Of a DNA stretch of 64,000 nt, positions 42,618 to 50,746 are shown in pieces. Position numbers and translations under genes: made by a program. Where the stretch lies: assembly GCA_030813035.1 (NCBI GenBank), contig JAUSTV010000002.1. The stretch is one strand, 5' to 3'. Source of the DNA: Bacillus_BA fengqiuensis. GTDB lineage: Bacteria > Bacillota > Bacilli > Bacillales > Bacillaceae_H. Every line of letters begins with the position of its first letter. Within the stretch, counting starts at the first letter, position 1. The notes below the pieces were generated by a model, which was given only the letters and a program-made list of their open reading frames with translations, made no database searches and was not told the DNA's origin.

Positions 42618-43967
42618 GTGGAGAAAACAGTTCGTTTAAAACGATCGTTGGGACTTTGGTCCATTGTCATGCTGGGGATAGGTTATATGACGCCAATGGT
42701 GGCATTTGATACATTTGGCATTGTATCCGAACAAACGGGAGGGCATGTTCCGGCTTCGTATATCATTGCGCTAATGGGTATGCTGTTTACAGCAGCAAGC
42801 TATGGGAAAATGGTAAAGGTTTTTCCGATAGCGGGATCTGCCTATACATATACGCAAAAAACAATGGATGCAAAACTCGGGTTTCTTGTAGGTTGGGCAT
42901 CATTGCTTGATTATCTTTTTTTACCGATGGTCAATGCTTTATTGACAAAAATTTATCTTTCCACTCTTTTTCCGACTGTTCCTTCTTGGATATGGGTCGT
43001 TGGGTTTGTTGCCTTCATTACGCTTGTAAATGCTGTTAGCGTGAATGTCGCGGCCAATTTCAATACATTTCTTGTGTTATTTCAGATGCTGGTCATCACG
43101 ATCTTTATCATTCTCGTGATAAAAGGACTGATGCAAGGAGAAGGAACGGGACAAGTTGCTTCCATTGAACCGTTTTTCCAAACGGATATGCAATTATCAC
43201 CATTAGTTGCCGGAGCAACCATACTTTGCTTTTCTTTTCTAGGGTTTGATGCTGTGACGACGTTCGCTGAAGAAACGCCAAATGCGACGAAAACGATTCC
43301 ACGTGCTATTTTCTTTACGGCGCTTTTAGGTGGAATCTTATTTATCGCAACTTCTTATTTCACACAATCCTATTTTCCGGACGTTTCTAGATTTAAAGAT
43401 CCAGAGGCAGCTTCTCCAGAGATTGCGCTTTATGTAGGCGGAAAATTGTTTCAAGCTTTCTTTTTAGCTGGAACATTGACAGGGACCCTTGCATCCGGGC
43501 TGGCCTCTCATACGAGTGTATCACGGCTGTTATATGTAATGGGACGAGATAATGTGATTCCTAAAAAAATGTTTGGGTATGTGCACCCGCGCTGGAGAAC
43601 CCCTGTTTTTAACGTCTTATTAGTTGGGACCATTGCCTTGACAGCCATTTTTCTTGATTTGAAGACGGCAACCTCTCTCATTAATTTCGGGGCACTCATT
43701 GCCTTTACGTTTGTCAACTTGTCTGTTATTTCCTACTATGTCGTCAAAAAGAAAAGATATAAAACAGTAAAAGACTTTTTTAACTTTTTAGTTTTTCCGG
43801 TTATTGGGGCATCGATAGTAGCTGTGCTGTGGTTTAACCTCAGCATCCATTCACTGATTCTAGGGATGGTTTGGACCATTATCGGTATTTGTCATCTTTT
43901 ATATGTTACAAACATGTTTCGGGCTGCACCTCCACAAATCCACTTTGAGGAAGCAAATGAGCTATAA
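42618..43967 (+). CDS. APC-family permease, putrescine importer (PuuP) type, copy 2
   Basis: A 449-residue paralogue of the gene upstream, alike over its whole length (roughly three quarters of residues by eye) with the same TPMVAFDTFGIVS and GWASLLDYLFLPMVNALLTK signatures. The GTG start follows AAGGAGGA. The 267-base gap between the copies holds no gene. Two importers may divide related diamines or differ in affinity. Confidence 0.88.
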   Translation: MEKTVRLKRSLGLWSIVMLGIGYMTPMVAFDTFGIVSEQTGGHVPASYIIALMGMLFTAASYGKMVKVFPIAGSAYTYTQKTMDAKLGFLVGWASLLDYLFLPMVNALLTKIYLSTLFPTVPSWIWVVGFVAFITLVNAVSVNVAANFNTFLVLFQMLVITIFIILVIKGLMQGEGTGQVASIEPFFQTDMQLSPLVAGATILCFSFLGFDAVTTFAEETPNATKTIPRAIFFTALLGGILFIATSYFTQSYFPDVSRFKDPEAASPEIALYVGGKLFQAFFLAGTLTGTLASGLASHTSVSRLLYVMGRDNVIPKKMFGYVHPRWRTPVFNVLLVGTIALTAIFLDLKTATSLINFGALIAFTFVNLSVISYYVVKKKRYKTVKDFFNFLVFPVIGASIVAVLWFNLSIHSLILGMVWTIIGICHLLYVTNMFRAAPPQIHFEEANEL

Positions 43968-43990
43968 AATGAGGCTTCACTCAATGAGAG

Positions 43991-44016
43991 CCTTACTGTC
44001 AGTTCATACGGGATAA
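43991..44016 (-). repeat. Dispersed repeat, degenerate end (copy E)
   Basis: Read on the minus strand, TTATCCCGTATGAACTGACA then GTAAGG resembles the left end of copies A to D. No more of the element is recognisable here. Confidence 0.35.
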
Positions 44017-44090
44017 AAAATGCCAGGCATTTTTTTATCTATTTTTCACTTGTCTGACTGGAATAAGCGGAGAAATTCCATCTCTATGAT

Positions 44091-44130
44091 ATGAATAATG
44101 CAAAAGTGAATATAACATGCAGTTATTCAT
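44091..44130. promoter_or_regulatory. Candidate enhancer dyad upstream of the glutamate dehydrogenase
   Basis: ATGAATAATGCA and TGCAGTTATTCAT are near-perfect inverted repeats 15 bases apart, about 100 bases before the -24 box. Size and place fit an enhancer-binding-protein site. Confidence 0.55.
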
Positions 44131-44231
44131 ACTTATTGGGCAGAAAATAACATTCCGTATCGAGTTAAGGCAGGATGGTCATATCGAGAAAAAGCTGCAA
44201 TATCAACGTATTGGCACCCATAATGACATGT

Positions 44232-44247
44232 TGGCATGAAACTTGCT
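44232..44247 (+). promoter_or_regulatory. Sigma-54 promoter of the glutamate dehydrogenase gene
   Basis: TGGCATGAAACTTGCT holds the -24 GG and -12 GC pairs in register, 38 bases before the ATG. Confidence 0.88.
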
Positions 44248-44284
44248 TATTACATAAGTAAGAATTAATAAATGAGGTGTTAAG

Positions 44285-45583
44285 ATGATAAACGAATCTC
44301 TAAAAACAAAAAGCATTGAATCTCAAAAGAAAGTAATTAATCAGGATAATCCGTTAGAAGAATTTCAGGCAACCTTAAAAGAAGCTATCGGCATTCTGAA
44401 TTATCCGATGGAAGTATTCGATTTTTTAAAGAAGCCCATGAGATTTTTAGAAGTAAGCATCCCGGTTCAAATGGATGACGGCACAACGAAAATATTTGAA
44501 GGTTACCGCGCTCAACACAATGATGCAACAGGTCCTACGAAAGGCGGCATTCGATTCCATCCTGATGTCACACCAGAAGAAGTAAAAGCGTTGGCCGGGT
44601 GGATGAGTTTAAAATGCGGCATTACAGACTTGCCTTATGGCGGTGCGAAAGGTGGAATTATCTGTGATCCAAGAAACATGAGTTTACAAGAACTGGAACG
44701 ATTAAGCAGAGGATATGTCAGGGCAGTCAGTCAAATTGTAGGTCCCACAAAAGATATTCCCGCTCCTGATATGTACACGAATTCTCAAATTATGGCATGG
44801 ATGCTGGATGAGTATGATCATATTCGCGAATTTGATTCACCAGGTTTTATAACAGGGAAGCCGCTTGTGCTTGGCGGGTCAGAAGGAAGGGAAACGGCTA
44901 CCTCCAAAGGTGTTTTGTATACACTTCAGTTATTGAGTGAACTGAAAGGTATTCCAATTAAAGATTTGCGTGTCGTGATTCAAGGCTTTGGAAATGTAGG
45001 AAGTTATTTGGCTCAATATTTGTACGATTTGGGAGCAAAAGTCGTAGGAGTGTCCGATGTTCTTGGAGGCATTTACGATCCAAAAGGGTTAGATATTCCT
45101 CACTTGCTGGAAAATAGAGACTCTTTTGGAATCGTTACTAATTTATTTACTGACACCATTTCCAATCAGGAGTTGCTTGAAAAAGAATGTGATATCTTGA
45201 TTCCGGCAGCTATTGGAGGAGTCATCACAAAACATAATGCAGATCGCCTCAAGTGTAAAATTGTCATTGAAGCTGCCAACGGTCCAACAACTAAAGAAGC
45301 TATTAAACGATTGGATCAGAAAGGCATTTTAGTTGTACCGGATATTCTCGCCAATTCAGGAGGTGTCATTGTTTCGTATTTCGAGTGGTGTCAAAACAAT
45401 CAGGGATATTATTGGCCGGAAAATCTCGTGGATGAACGTTTAAAAGAAAAGATAACAGCGAGCTTTTTAAATGTTTACCATACAGCCAATCGTTTTGAAG
45501 TCAATATGAAAACGGCGGCCTATATAGAAGGAATACGCAAAATAACGGAAGCTTCCCGTCTTCGCGGGTGGGTGCGTTTTTAG
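44285..45583 (+). CDS. NAD-type glutamate dehydrogenase
   Basis: A 432-residue Glu/Leu/Phe/Val dehydrogenase of the RocG/GudB size. Motifs: YRAQHNDATGPTKGGIRFHP (substrate), LPYGGAKGGI with the catalytic lysine, PAPDMYTNSQIM (catalytic Asp), and GFGNVGS of the NAD fold. It turns glutamate into 2-oxoglutarate and ammonia. B. subtilis rocG is also sigma-54 (SigL) dependent. Here it would recycle the glutamate made by the two aminotransferases. The ATG follows TGAGGTGTT. Confidence 0.93.
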   Translation: MINESLKTKSIESQKKVINQDNPLEEFQATLKEAIGILNYPMEVFDFLKKPMRFLEVSIPVQMDDGTTKIFEGYRAQHNDATGPTKGGIRFHPDVTPEEVKALAGWMSLKCGITDLPYGGAKGGIICDPRNMSLQELERLSRGYVRAVSQIVGPTKDIPAPDMYTNSQIMAWMLDEYDHIREFDSPGFITGKPLVLGGSEGRETATSKGVLYTLQLLSELKGIPIKDLRVVIQGFGNVGSYLAQYLYDLGAKVVGVSDVLGGIYDPKGLDIPHLLENRDSFGIVTNLFTDTISNQELLEKECDILIPAAIGGVITKHNADRLKCKIVIEAANGPTTKEAIKRLDQKGILVVPDILANSGGVIVSYFEWCQNNQGYYWPENLVDERLKEKITASFLNVYHTANRFEVNMKTAAYIEGIRKITEASRLRGWVRF

Positions 45584-45682
45584 TCATATTTTTTGAAAGG
45601 GCTTAATTAAACAATGATGTTGGTTTGAAATATGCGCTCATTGGTTCAAGCTTATACAGCATTTCACAGGGAGGTTTAGCAA

Positions 45683-45976
45683 TTGAAAATGGAAATTGTA
45701 TCAGAAAAAAGAGAGCAGCAGCCCATTCATTATTACTGCCTTTTAACGGATTATTACCGTTATGACTTAATGATTGCTTATTCAAATCATTTTTTGGGAA
45801 AAGCGATGGTCACATCGCTTCAAAATGGCCAAATGGTCCTTTTATGCTCGGAAGACATTGAAACAGAACAATATTGGGCTCCAAAGCTTGGAATTGAAAA
45901 ACAAGATGTAGAGGAGTTTCAGCACTTTTTTCATTTAATTTTGCAGTCGCAAGGGTATGTAGAGCAATATCGCTAA
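45683..45976 (+). CDS. DUF3055/SAV0927-like small protein
   Basis: The TTG start at 45683 lies eight bases after GGGAGG; the product is 97 residues. The stretch YRYDLMIAYSNHFLGKAMVT, SLQNGQMVLLCSEDIE and later VEEFQHFFHLIL has the spacing of DUF3055-type proteins (xRYDLxI, FxGKxxV, DLQxGxxxxLxxEDIE). The function is unknown. It follows the glutamate dehydrogenase by 99 bases on the same strand and may be co-transcribed. Confidence 0.6.
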   Translation: MKMEIVSEKREQQPIHYYCLLTDYYRYDLMIAYSNHFLGKAMVTSLQNGQMVLLCSEDIETEQYWAPKLGIEKQDVEEFQHFFHLILQSQGYVEQYR

Positions 45977-46072
45977 AGAGCGGGATGCATCAAAAGGCAT
46001 TCATTTTGTTCCGTTCTTACGATGGCCGTCTACAGTAAAAAATCTCTTAAAATGAGAAAGGAAGGATCCGAA

Positions 46073-46336
46073 TTGTATGATGAGATGATTACAAGTCCAT
46101 GTTATGGAACGATTGAGAAGGTCTCGATTGATAAAAATTCAAGAATTTATGAATGGGAGCCGCTTTTTTACGTGAAAACGTTTGATGGAGGCACAGAAAT
46201 TATTAAAATGGGTATCAGCGGAGAGGTTCAGTCGTTGGAAGTGCAAGAAGGAGACAAAGTCATTCCTGGAATGGTTTTAGCTTATATAAAAGAAGAGATA
46301 ATAGGCAGAAGTGATTCTGTATCCTGTAAACGATGA
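46073..46336 (+). CDS. Small biotinyl/lipoyl-like domain protein
   Basis: A TTG start at 46073 is preferred because AAAGGAAGGA lies six bases upstream; the frame is open to an ATG at 46022 that has no ribosome-binding site. The 87 residues read SPCYGTIEKVSIDKNSRIYE, WEPLFYVKTFDG, then EIIKMGISGEVQSLEVQEGD. This is the barrel-sandwich pattern of biotinyl/lipoyl domains, with a Lys in the position (IKMG) where the carrier lysine sits. No partner carboxylase or dehydrogenase is nearby. It may be an unmodified orphan domain. Confidence 0.55.
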   Translation: MYDEMITSPCYGTIEKVSIDKNSRIYEWEPLFYVKTFDGGTEIIKMGISGEVQSLEVQEGDKVIPGMVLAYIKEEIIGRSDSVSCKR

Positions 46337-46618
46337 ATCTCAGAATTCAATAGGGAATCACTGATTGGCAGTTCACTTTACACAGCTGTTATTAAAGAGG
46401 CAAAAAGGCTTTATATAAGGGATTGGCGAGAACCGTACGGGAGATTGTCAATCCCTTGTGCGTTGAAAATGTGACGAGAATCATTCTTGTTCTTGTCCCA
46501 TTTTCAACACATATTCAAAAGGTTTCAATGTTAATAGAAAAGAAGATTTTAGATTTGCGTAAAAGTTCTGTTAAAATGGTGATATAAGAAGTTTGTGCAG
46601 CTTGAAGGGGGATGACAG
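46337..46618. other. Upstream region of the sigma-54 activator gene
   Basis: No gene is seen. An imperfect stem-loop at about 46418-46457 (AAGGGATTG with CAATCCCTT around a short loop) may end the transcript from the glutamate dehydrogenase region. Confidence 0.45.
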
Positions 46619-48757
46619 ATGTTTTCGATTGAAAAAGAAAAAATCAGACCGATTGTAGCTCTGGCTATCGATGGGATGGAGAAAGAAAATCTTATAGAAG
46701 TGTGTAATATAAAAGAGCCGTTTTTATTTTTGAAAAAACAGAATCAACTATTTTCCTATGTTCATGTAAATAATCTTTTGCAGGGAGATGGGAAGAGAGA
46801 AAAGCTAGAGTTGGGAATGCTGCTTTCCAATGCTATTTCCATTGATCAGGTTTGCCAGCTTAGTCAGCATATATCTTTGCCTATTCTTTTCCAGATTATT
46901 GGAGAGCCTATTGCGATTGTTAAAGATGAAAAGGGAGAGCCATCAGGTTACATAAGAAGAGAAGATGTGCTTGCCGAATTATTTAAACAAGAAAACAAAA
47001 GCGTAGATTTGCTTAAAATCATTTTAACTTCCATTCCAATGGGAATCTTCGTCGTTGACCGTGAAAAGCAAATTATAAATTGTAATGATGCCGGCTTGAA
47101 AATGATTAAGTCAACATCAGAAAAGGTCATGAATGTGTCAGCAGAAACTATTTTTAAGGGCAACCATATTCAAAATGTGTTTGCGACAGGACAAACAATC
47201 TTGAATCAAATTCAAATTACCGATGAAATGGGAGTGCTGGTTGATTACAGTCCCATCTTTAATCTTGAACAGGAAGTAGAAGGAATCATCATCGTTGTCC
47301 AGGATTTGCCCATGGTAGAAGATATGGCGATGGAAATCGAATATATCAAAAATTTGAATACGGATTTAAATGCGATTCTATCCAGTATTTACGACGAAAT
47401 ACTGGTAGTCAATCAGAGGGGGGAACTTTTGCGTTTCAGTGAAACGGTTATCCCCGATTTTTGGAATGTCGACTTAAAAGAGCTTATTGGCAAGAACATT
47501 CTCGAATTAGAGAATCAAGGTCTATTCAGTCCATCAGTCACTCGCCTCGTATTAGAAAAAAAGAAAAAAGTGTCCATTGTTCAGGAAACGAAAAGCGGAA
47601 GAAAAATCCTGGCTGTCGGAAATCCTGTATTTAATGAAAAAAAAGAAATCGATCGTATTATCATTGCTTCACGGGATATTACGGAAACCACACGCCTCCG
47701 AACAGAACTGAAAGAGATGAAAAAAATATCCGAGCAATATAAAAAAGAATTAGACGATTTCAAAAATAAAGATCGATTTCTTAAAAAACTAATTTACTGC
47801 AGTCCGAAAATGGAACAAATCATTAATCAAGTTAAAAAAATAGCAGAATTCTCGTCAACTGTTCTGATCAATGGAGAATCCGGTGTCGGAAAAGAAGTAA
47901 TTGCACAAGCTATACACCAATTAGGAGGCCGCTCTTCTCAACCATTTCTTAAACTAAATTGCGGTGCGATCCCCGAAAATTTATTAGAAAGCGAATTGTT
48001 CGGCTATGCGAAAGGATCATTTACAGGGGCCGACAAAAATGGAAAAGACGGCTATTTTAAACAAGCAGATCAGGGAATTTTATTTTTGGATGAAATTGGG
48101 GAAATGCCTTTACATCTTCAAGTAAAACTTCTTAGAGTTCTGCAAGAACAGGAGGTTATCCCGGTTGGAAGTACGAAGCCGATTAAAGTGGATGTGCAGA
48201 TTATTGCCGCGACAAATAAACGATTAGAGAAAATGGTTGAAAAAGGGACTTTTCGTGAAGACTTGTTTTACCGCTTAAATGTAATTCCTCTCCAAATTCC
48301 ACCTTTAAGAGAACGAATTGAAGATATTTCAATGCTGGCATTTCATTTCCTCCAGCAATTAAATGAAAAATATAATAAAAATTTTCATCTGACACCTGAT
48401 GCCATCAATGTTTTGGAATTTTATCCTTGGCCGGGAAATGTAAGGGAGCTGCAAAATATGATTGAACGCCTCGTCGTTTCGGCTGACGATCAAACAATTA
48501 ATGCTGAATTTGTCAGTCAATTTCTTCCGCTCGGTTATGGCTTTAAAAAGTCCAAGCCGGTCATCACAAGGGTCATTCCCCTTCAAGAGGCCCTCGATCA
48601 TGTGGAAGAACAATTGATTGAGTTAGCAATGAAGCAATACAAAACAACGACTAAAGCAGCTAAAGCTCTCGGAATCAGTCAATCTTCAGTCAGCCGAAAG
48701 TATCAAAAAATCGTAAGTGAAAAGGAAATGAAAATGGAAAATGGTTCGTTTTTATAA
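46619..48757 (+). CDS. Sigma-54-dependent enhancer-binding protein with PAS sensors
   Basis: A 712-residue activator. Residues 1-125 form an unassigned sensor region. PAS domains lie at about 130-240 (IPMGIFVVDREKQIINCNDA) and 245-370 (SIYDEILVVNQRGELLRFSE, then RDITETTRLR). The AAA+ domain has Walker A GESGVGKE (about 419), the sigma-54 contact loop GSFTGA (about 466), Walker B LFLDEIGEM and an arginine finger in FREDLFYRLNVIPL. A Fis-type HTH ends the protein (TTKAAKALGISQSSVSRKYQ). It lies among three sigma-54 promoters and is their likely activator, sensing an intermediate of polyamine or GABA breakdown. Confidence 0.93.
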   Translation: MFSIEKEKIRPIVALAIDGMEKENLIEVCNIKEPFLFLKKQNQLFSYVHVNNLLQGDGKREKLELGMLLSNAISIDQVCQLSQHISLPILFQIIGEPIAIVKDEKGEPSGYIRREDVLAELFKQENKSVDLLKIILTSIPMGIFVVDREKQIINCNDAGLKMIKSTSEKVMNVSAETIFKGNHIQNVFATGQTILNQIQITDEMGVLVDYSPIFNLEQEVEGIIIVVQDLPMVEDMAMEIEYIKNLNTDLNAILSSIYDEILVVNQRGELLRFSETVIPDFWNVDLKELIGKNILELENQGLFSPSVTRLVLEKKKKVSIVQETKSGRKILAVGNPVFNEKKEIDRIIIASRDITETTRLRTELKEMKKISEQYKKELDDFKNKDRFLKKLIYCSPKMEQIINQVKKIAEFSSTVLINGESGVGKEVIAQAIHQLGGRSSQPFLKLNCGAIPENLLESELFGYAKGSFTGADKNGKDGYFKQADQGILFLDEIGEMPLHLQVKLLRVLQEQEVIPVGSTKPIKVDVQIIAATNKRLEKMVEKGTFREDLFYRLNVIPLQIPPLRERIEDISMLAFHFLQQLNEKYNKNFHLTPDAINVLEFYPWPGNVRELQNMIERLVVSADDQTINAEFVSQFLPLGYGFKKSKPVITRVIPLQEALDHVEEQLIELAMKQYKTTTKAAKALGISQSSVSRKYQKIVSEKEMKMENGSFL

Positions 48758-48814
48758 ATAAAACTCCTATAAAAACTCCTGGATCTCTCATTATGAATAA
48801 ATAAGAGAAGCTTT

Positions 48815-48867
48815 TACAAAAGGGTTCGGTAAGCAGCATTCGACTGCTTGCCGGACTCTTTTTGTTT
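48815..48867 (+). terminator. Rho-independent terminator
   Basis: GGGTTCGGTAAGCAG pairs with CTGCTTGCCGGACTC (with G-T pairs) and is followed by TTTTTG. It ends the activator transcript. Confidence 0.8.
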
Positions 48868-48912
48868 TAAACATTCACCTTCTGCTAAAGCCGTAAGCAT
48901 ATAAAATGGTCA

Positions 48913-48931
48913 TTTTGCACGAATGAATCAA
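48913..48931 (+). promoter_or_regulatory. Candidate enhancer-binding site of the aldehyde dehydrogenase promoter
   Basis: TTTTGCACGAATGAATCAA lies about 155 bases upstream of the -24 box, a normal distance for an enhancer. It matches 40875-40893 at 17 of 19 positions. A TATGCA-TTTT-TGCATA dyad at 49018-49033 is a second candidate. Confidence 0.5.
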
Positions 48932-49086
48932 AACTGCTGAAAATCAGAAGCAGTGTTTCACGAGGCTGATATTATTCATTACTAAGAAAAGCGATATATA
49001 TGCATTACTTAATAGCTTATGCATTTTTGCATAGGTTTTATTGTTTTTTCATACGAAACAAACAATGAATGACTATGCCATCAAGT

Positions 49087-49102
49087 TGGCATAGAACTTG
49101 CA
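49087..49102 (+). promoter_or_regulatory. Sigma-54 promoter of the aldehyde dehydrogenase gene
   Basis: TGGCATAGAACTTGCA is a full -24/-12 match, 43 bases before the ATG. The two aminotransferase genes downstream may be read from it. Confidence 0.9.
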
Positions 49103-49145
49103 ATTATATATAAACGAGAAGACCGACGAGGGAGGAGAAAGAAAG

Positions 49146-50669
49146 ATGATCGATACAAAAAATAAGCAAAACGTTCGTAATGAAGGGGAAAATAGAATTT
49201 TAGATTTGAAAATGTATATTAACGGACAATGGAGAGACTCCAGCAATCAAGAAAAAAGAACGATTATAAACCCAGCCAACGGCGAGGTTGTTGCATATGC
49301 AGCCGAAGGAACGATAGCGGATGCAAGGGAAGCGATCGATGCAGCAAAGGCTGCTTTTGAGAGCGGTGTTTGGTCAGAGCTGTCCGCAGTCGAAAGAGCC
49401 TCCTATCTATTGAAGATTGCCGATAAAATCGAAGAGTACCAGGAAGAGCTTACCCGCCTTGAAACGATGGATAACGGGAAGCCGCTTCGGGAAGCGGGAT
49501 TTGATGTAGGGGATGCAGCGGCTTGCTTCCGCTACTACGCAGGTCTTATCACAAAGCCGGATGGATATACGTATCATGTAGCCGATCCGATGCAAGCGAT
49601 GGTTGTTCGTGAACCGGTAGGTGTATGCGGTCTCATTGTTCCATGGAACTATCCATTGCTTATGAGCGTCTGGAAAATTGCACCGGCTTTAGCTGCAGGA
49701 AATACGATTGTATTTAAGCCTTCCGAGATAACGCCGGTAACGCCAACAAAGCTGCTTGAAATCTTCGAGGAAGTGGGAATGCCAAAGGGCGTCGCCAATA
49801 TGGTAATGGGGGCAGGGCCTATTGTTGGAAATGAGATAGCTGCAAGCTGCAATGTGGATATGGTTTCGTTCACGGGAGGAACGAAAACAGGAAAGCACAT
49901 CATGAGGACAGCTGCAGACAATATGAAAAAGATTTCTTTGGAGCTTGGCGGTAAATCACCCAATGTCATTTTTGCAGACGCCGATTTCGAAACAGCTGTC
50001 GATTATGCGCTGTTTGGCATTTTTGCAGGTGCTGGGCAAGTATGTTCCTCAGGTTCTCGAATTCTCGTAGAAGAAACGATTTATGATAAGTTCGTGGACC
50101 GTTTTGTGGAGCGCGCCAACAAAATAAAAGTAGGGCCGGGAGCCGATTCTCATTCAGAAATGGGACCGCTTGTCAGCCAAGAACATATGGAGAAAATATT
50201 GAAATACATTGAGATTGGAAAAGAGGAAGGTGCCCGTCTCGTTTGCGGCGGCAACCGCATTGTTGAAGATGGTCTCGATAAAGGGTTCTTTGTGGAACCG
50301 ACTGTATTTGTAGATGTAAAACCGGATATGCGCATTGTACAGGAGGAAATTTTTGGCCCTGTAGTCGTCATTCAAAAATTCAAGGATGAACAAGAAGCGA
50401 TTAAACTTGCCAACCATACAGATTACGGTCTTGCGGGCGGGGTTTTCACCGTTGACGGAGCAAAAGCACTGCGTGTCATCAAAAAAATCCGTGCCGGTAT
50501 CACTTGGATTAATTCGTATCATCCAACTTACAATGAAGCTCCTTGGGGCGGGTATAAGCAAAGCGGAATCGGGCGCAGCTTAGGAACATTCGGTTTAGAA
50601 GAGTTTCAGGAAATCAAGCAAATCAATATTAACTTACAAGTAGAGCCAATCGGTTGGTTTGAGGAATAA
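49146..50669 (+). CDS. Aldehyde dehydrogenase (aminobutyraldehyde/betaine-aldehyde type)
   Basis: The start is ATG 49146 behind GGGAGGAGAAAG; the product is 507 residues. The ALDH motifs are VPWNYPLLMSVWKIAPALAA, FTGGTKTG (NAD), LELGGKSPN (general-base Glu) and GAGQVCSSGSR (nucleophile Cys). It is closest in layout to betaine-aldehyde and aminoaldehyde dehydrogenases. In this setting it would oxidise 4-aminobutanal to GABA, and perhaps succinate semialdehyde too. Confidence 0.9.
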   Translation: MIDTKNKQNVRNEGENRILDLKMYINGQWRDSSNQEKRTIINPANGEVVAYAAEGTIADAREAIDAAKAAFESGVWSELSAVERASYLLKIADKIEEYQEELTRLETMDNGKPLREAGFDVGDAAACFRYYAGLITKPDGYTYHVADPMQAMVVREPVGVCGLIVPWNYPLLMSVWKIAPALAAGNTIVFKPSEITPVTPTKLLEIFEEVGMPKGVANMVMGAGPIVGNEIAASCNVDMVSFTGGTKTGKHIMRTAADNMKKISLELGGKSPNVIFADADFETAVDYALFGIFAGAGQVCSSGSRILVEETIYDKFVDRFVERANKIKVGPGADSHSEMGPLVSQEHMEKILKYIEIGKEEGARLVCGGNRIVEDGLDKGFFVEPTVFVDVKPDMRIVQEEIFGPVVVIQKFKDEQEAIKLANHTDYGLAGGVFTVDGAKALRVIKKIRAGITWINSYHPTYNEAPWGGYKQSGIGRSLGTFGLEEFQEIKQININLQVEPIGWFEE

Positions 50670-50746
50670 AGGAAAATGTTCATCAAGGGAACAATAAAAA
50701 TTAAACAGCTATATAACAACATAAAAATTAGACAGGAGCGATTATC

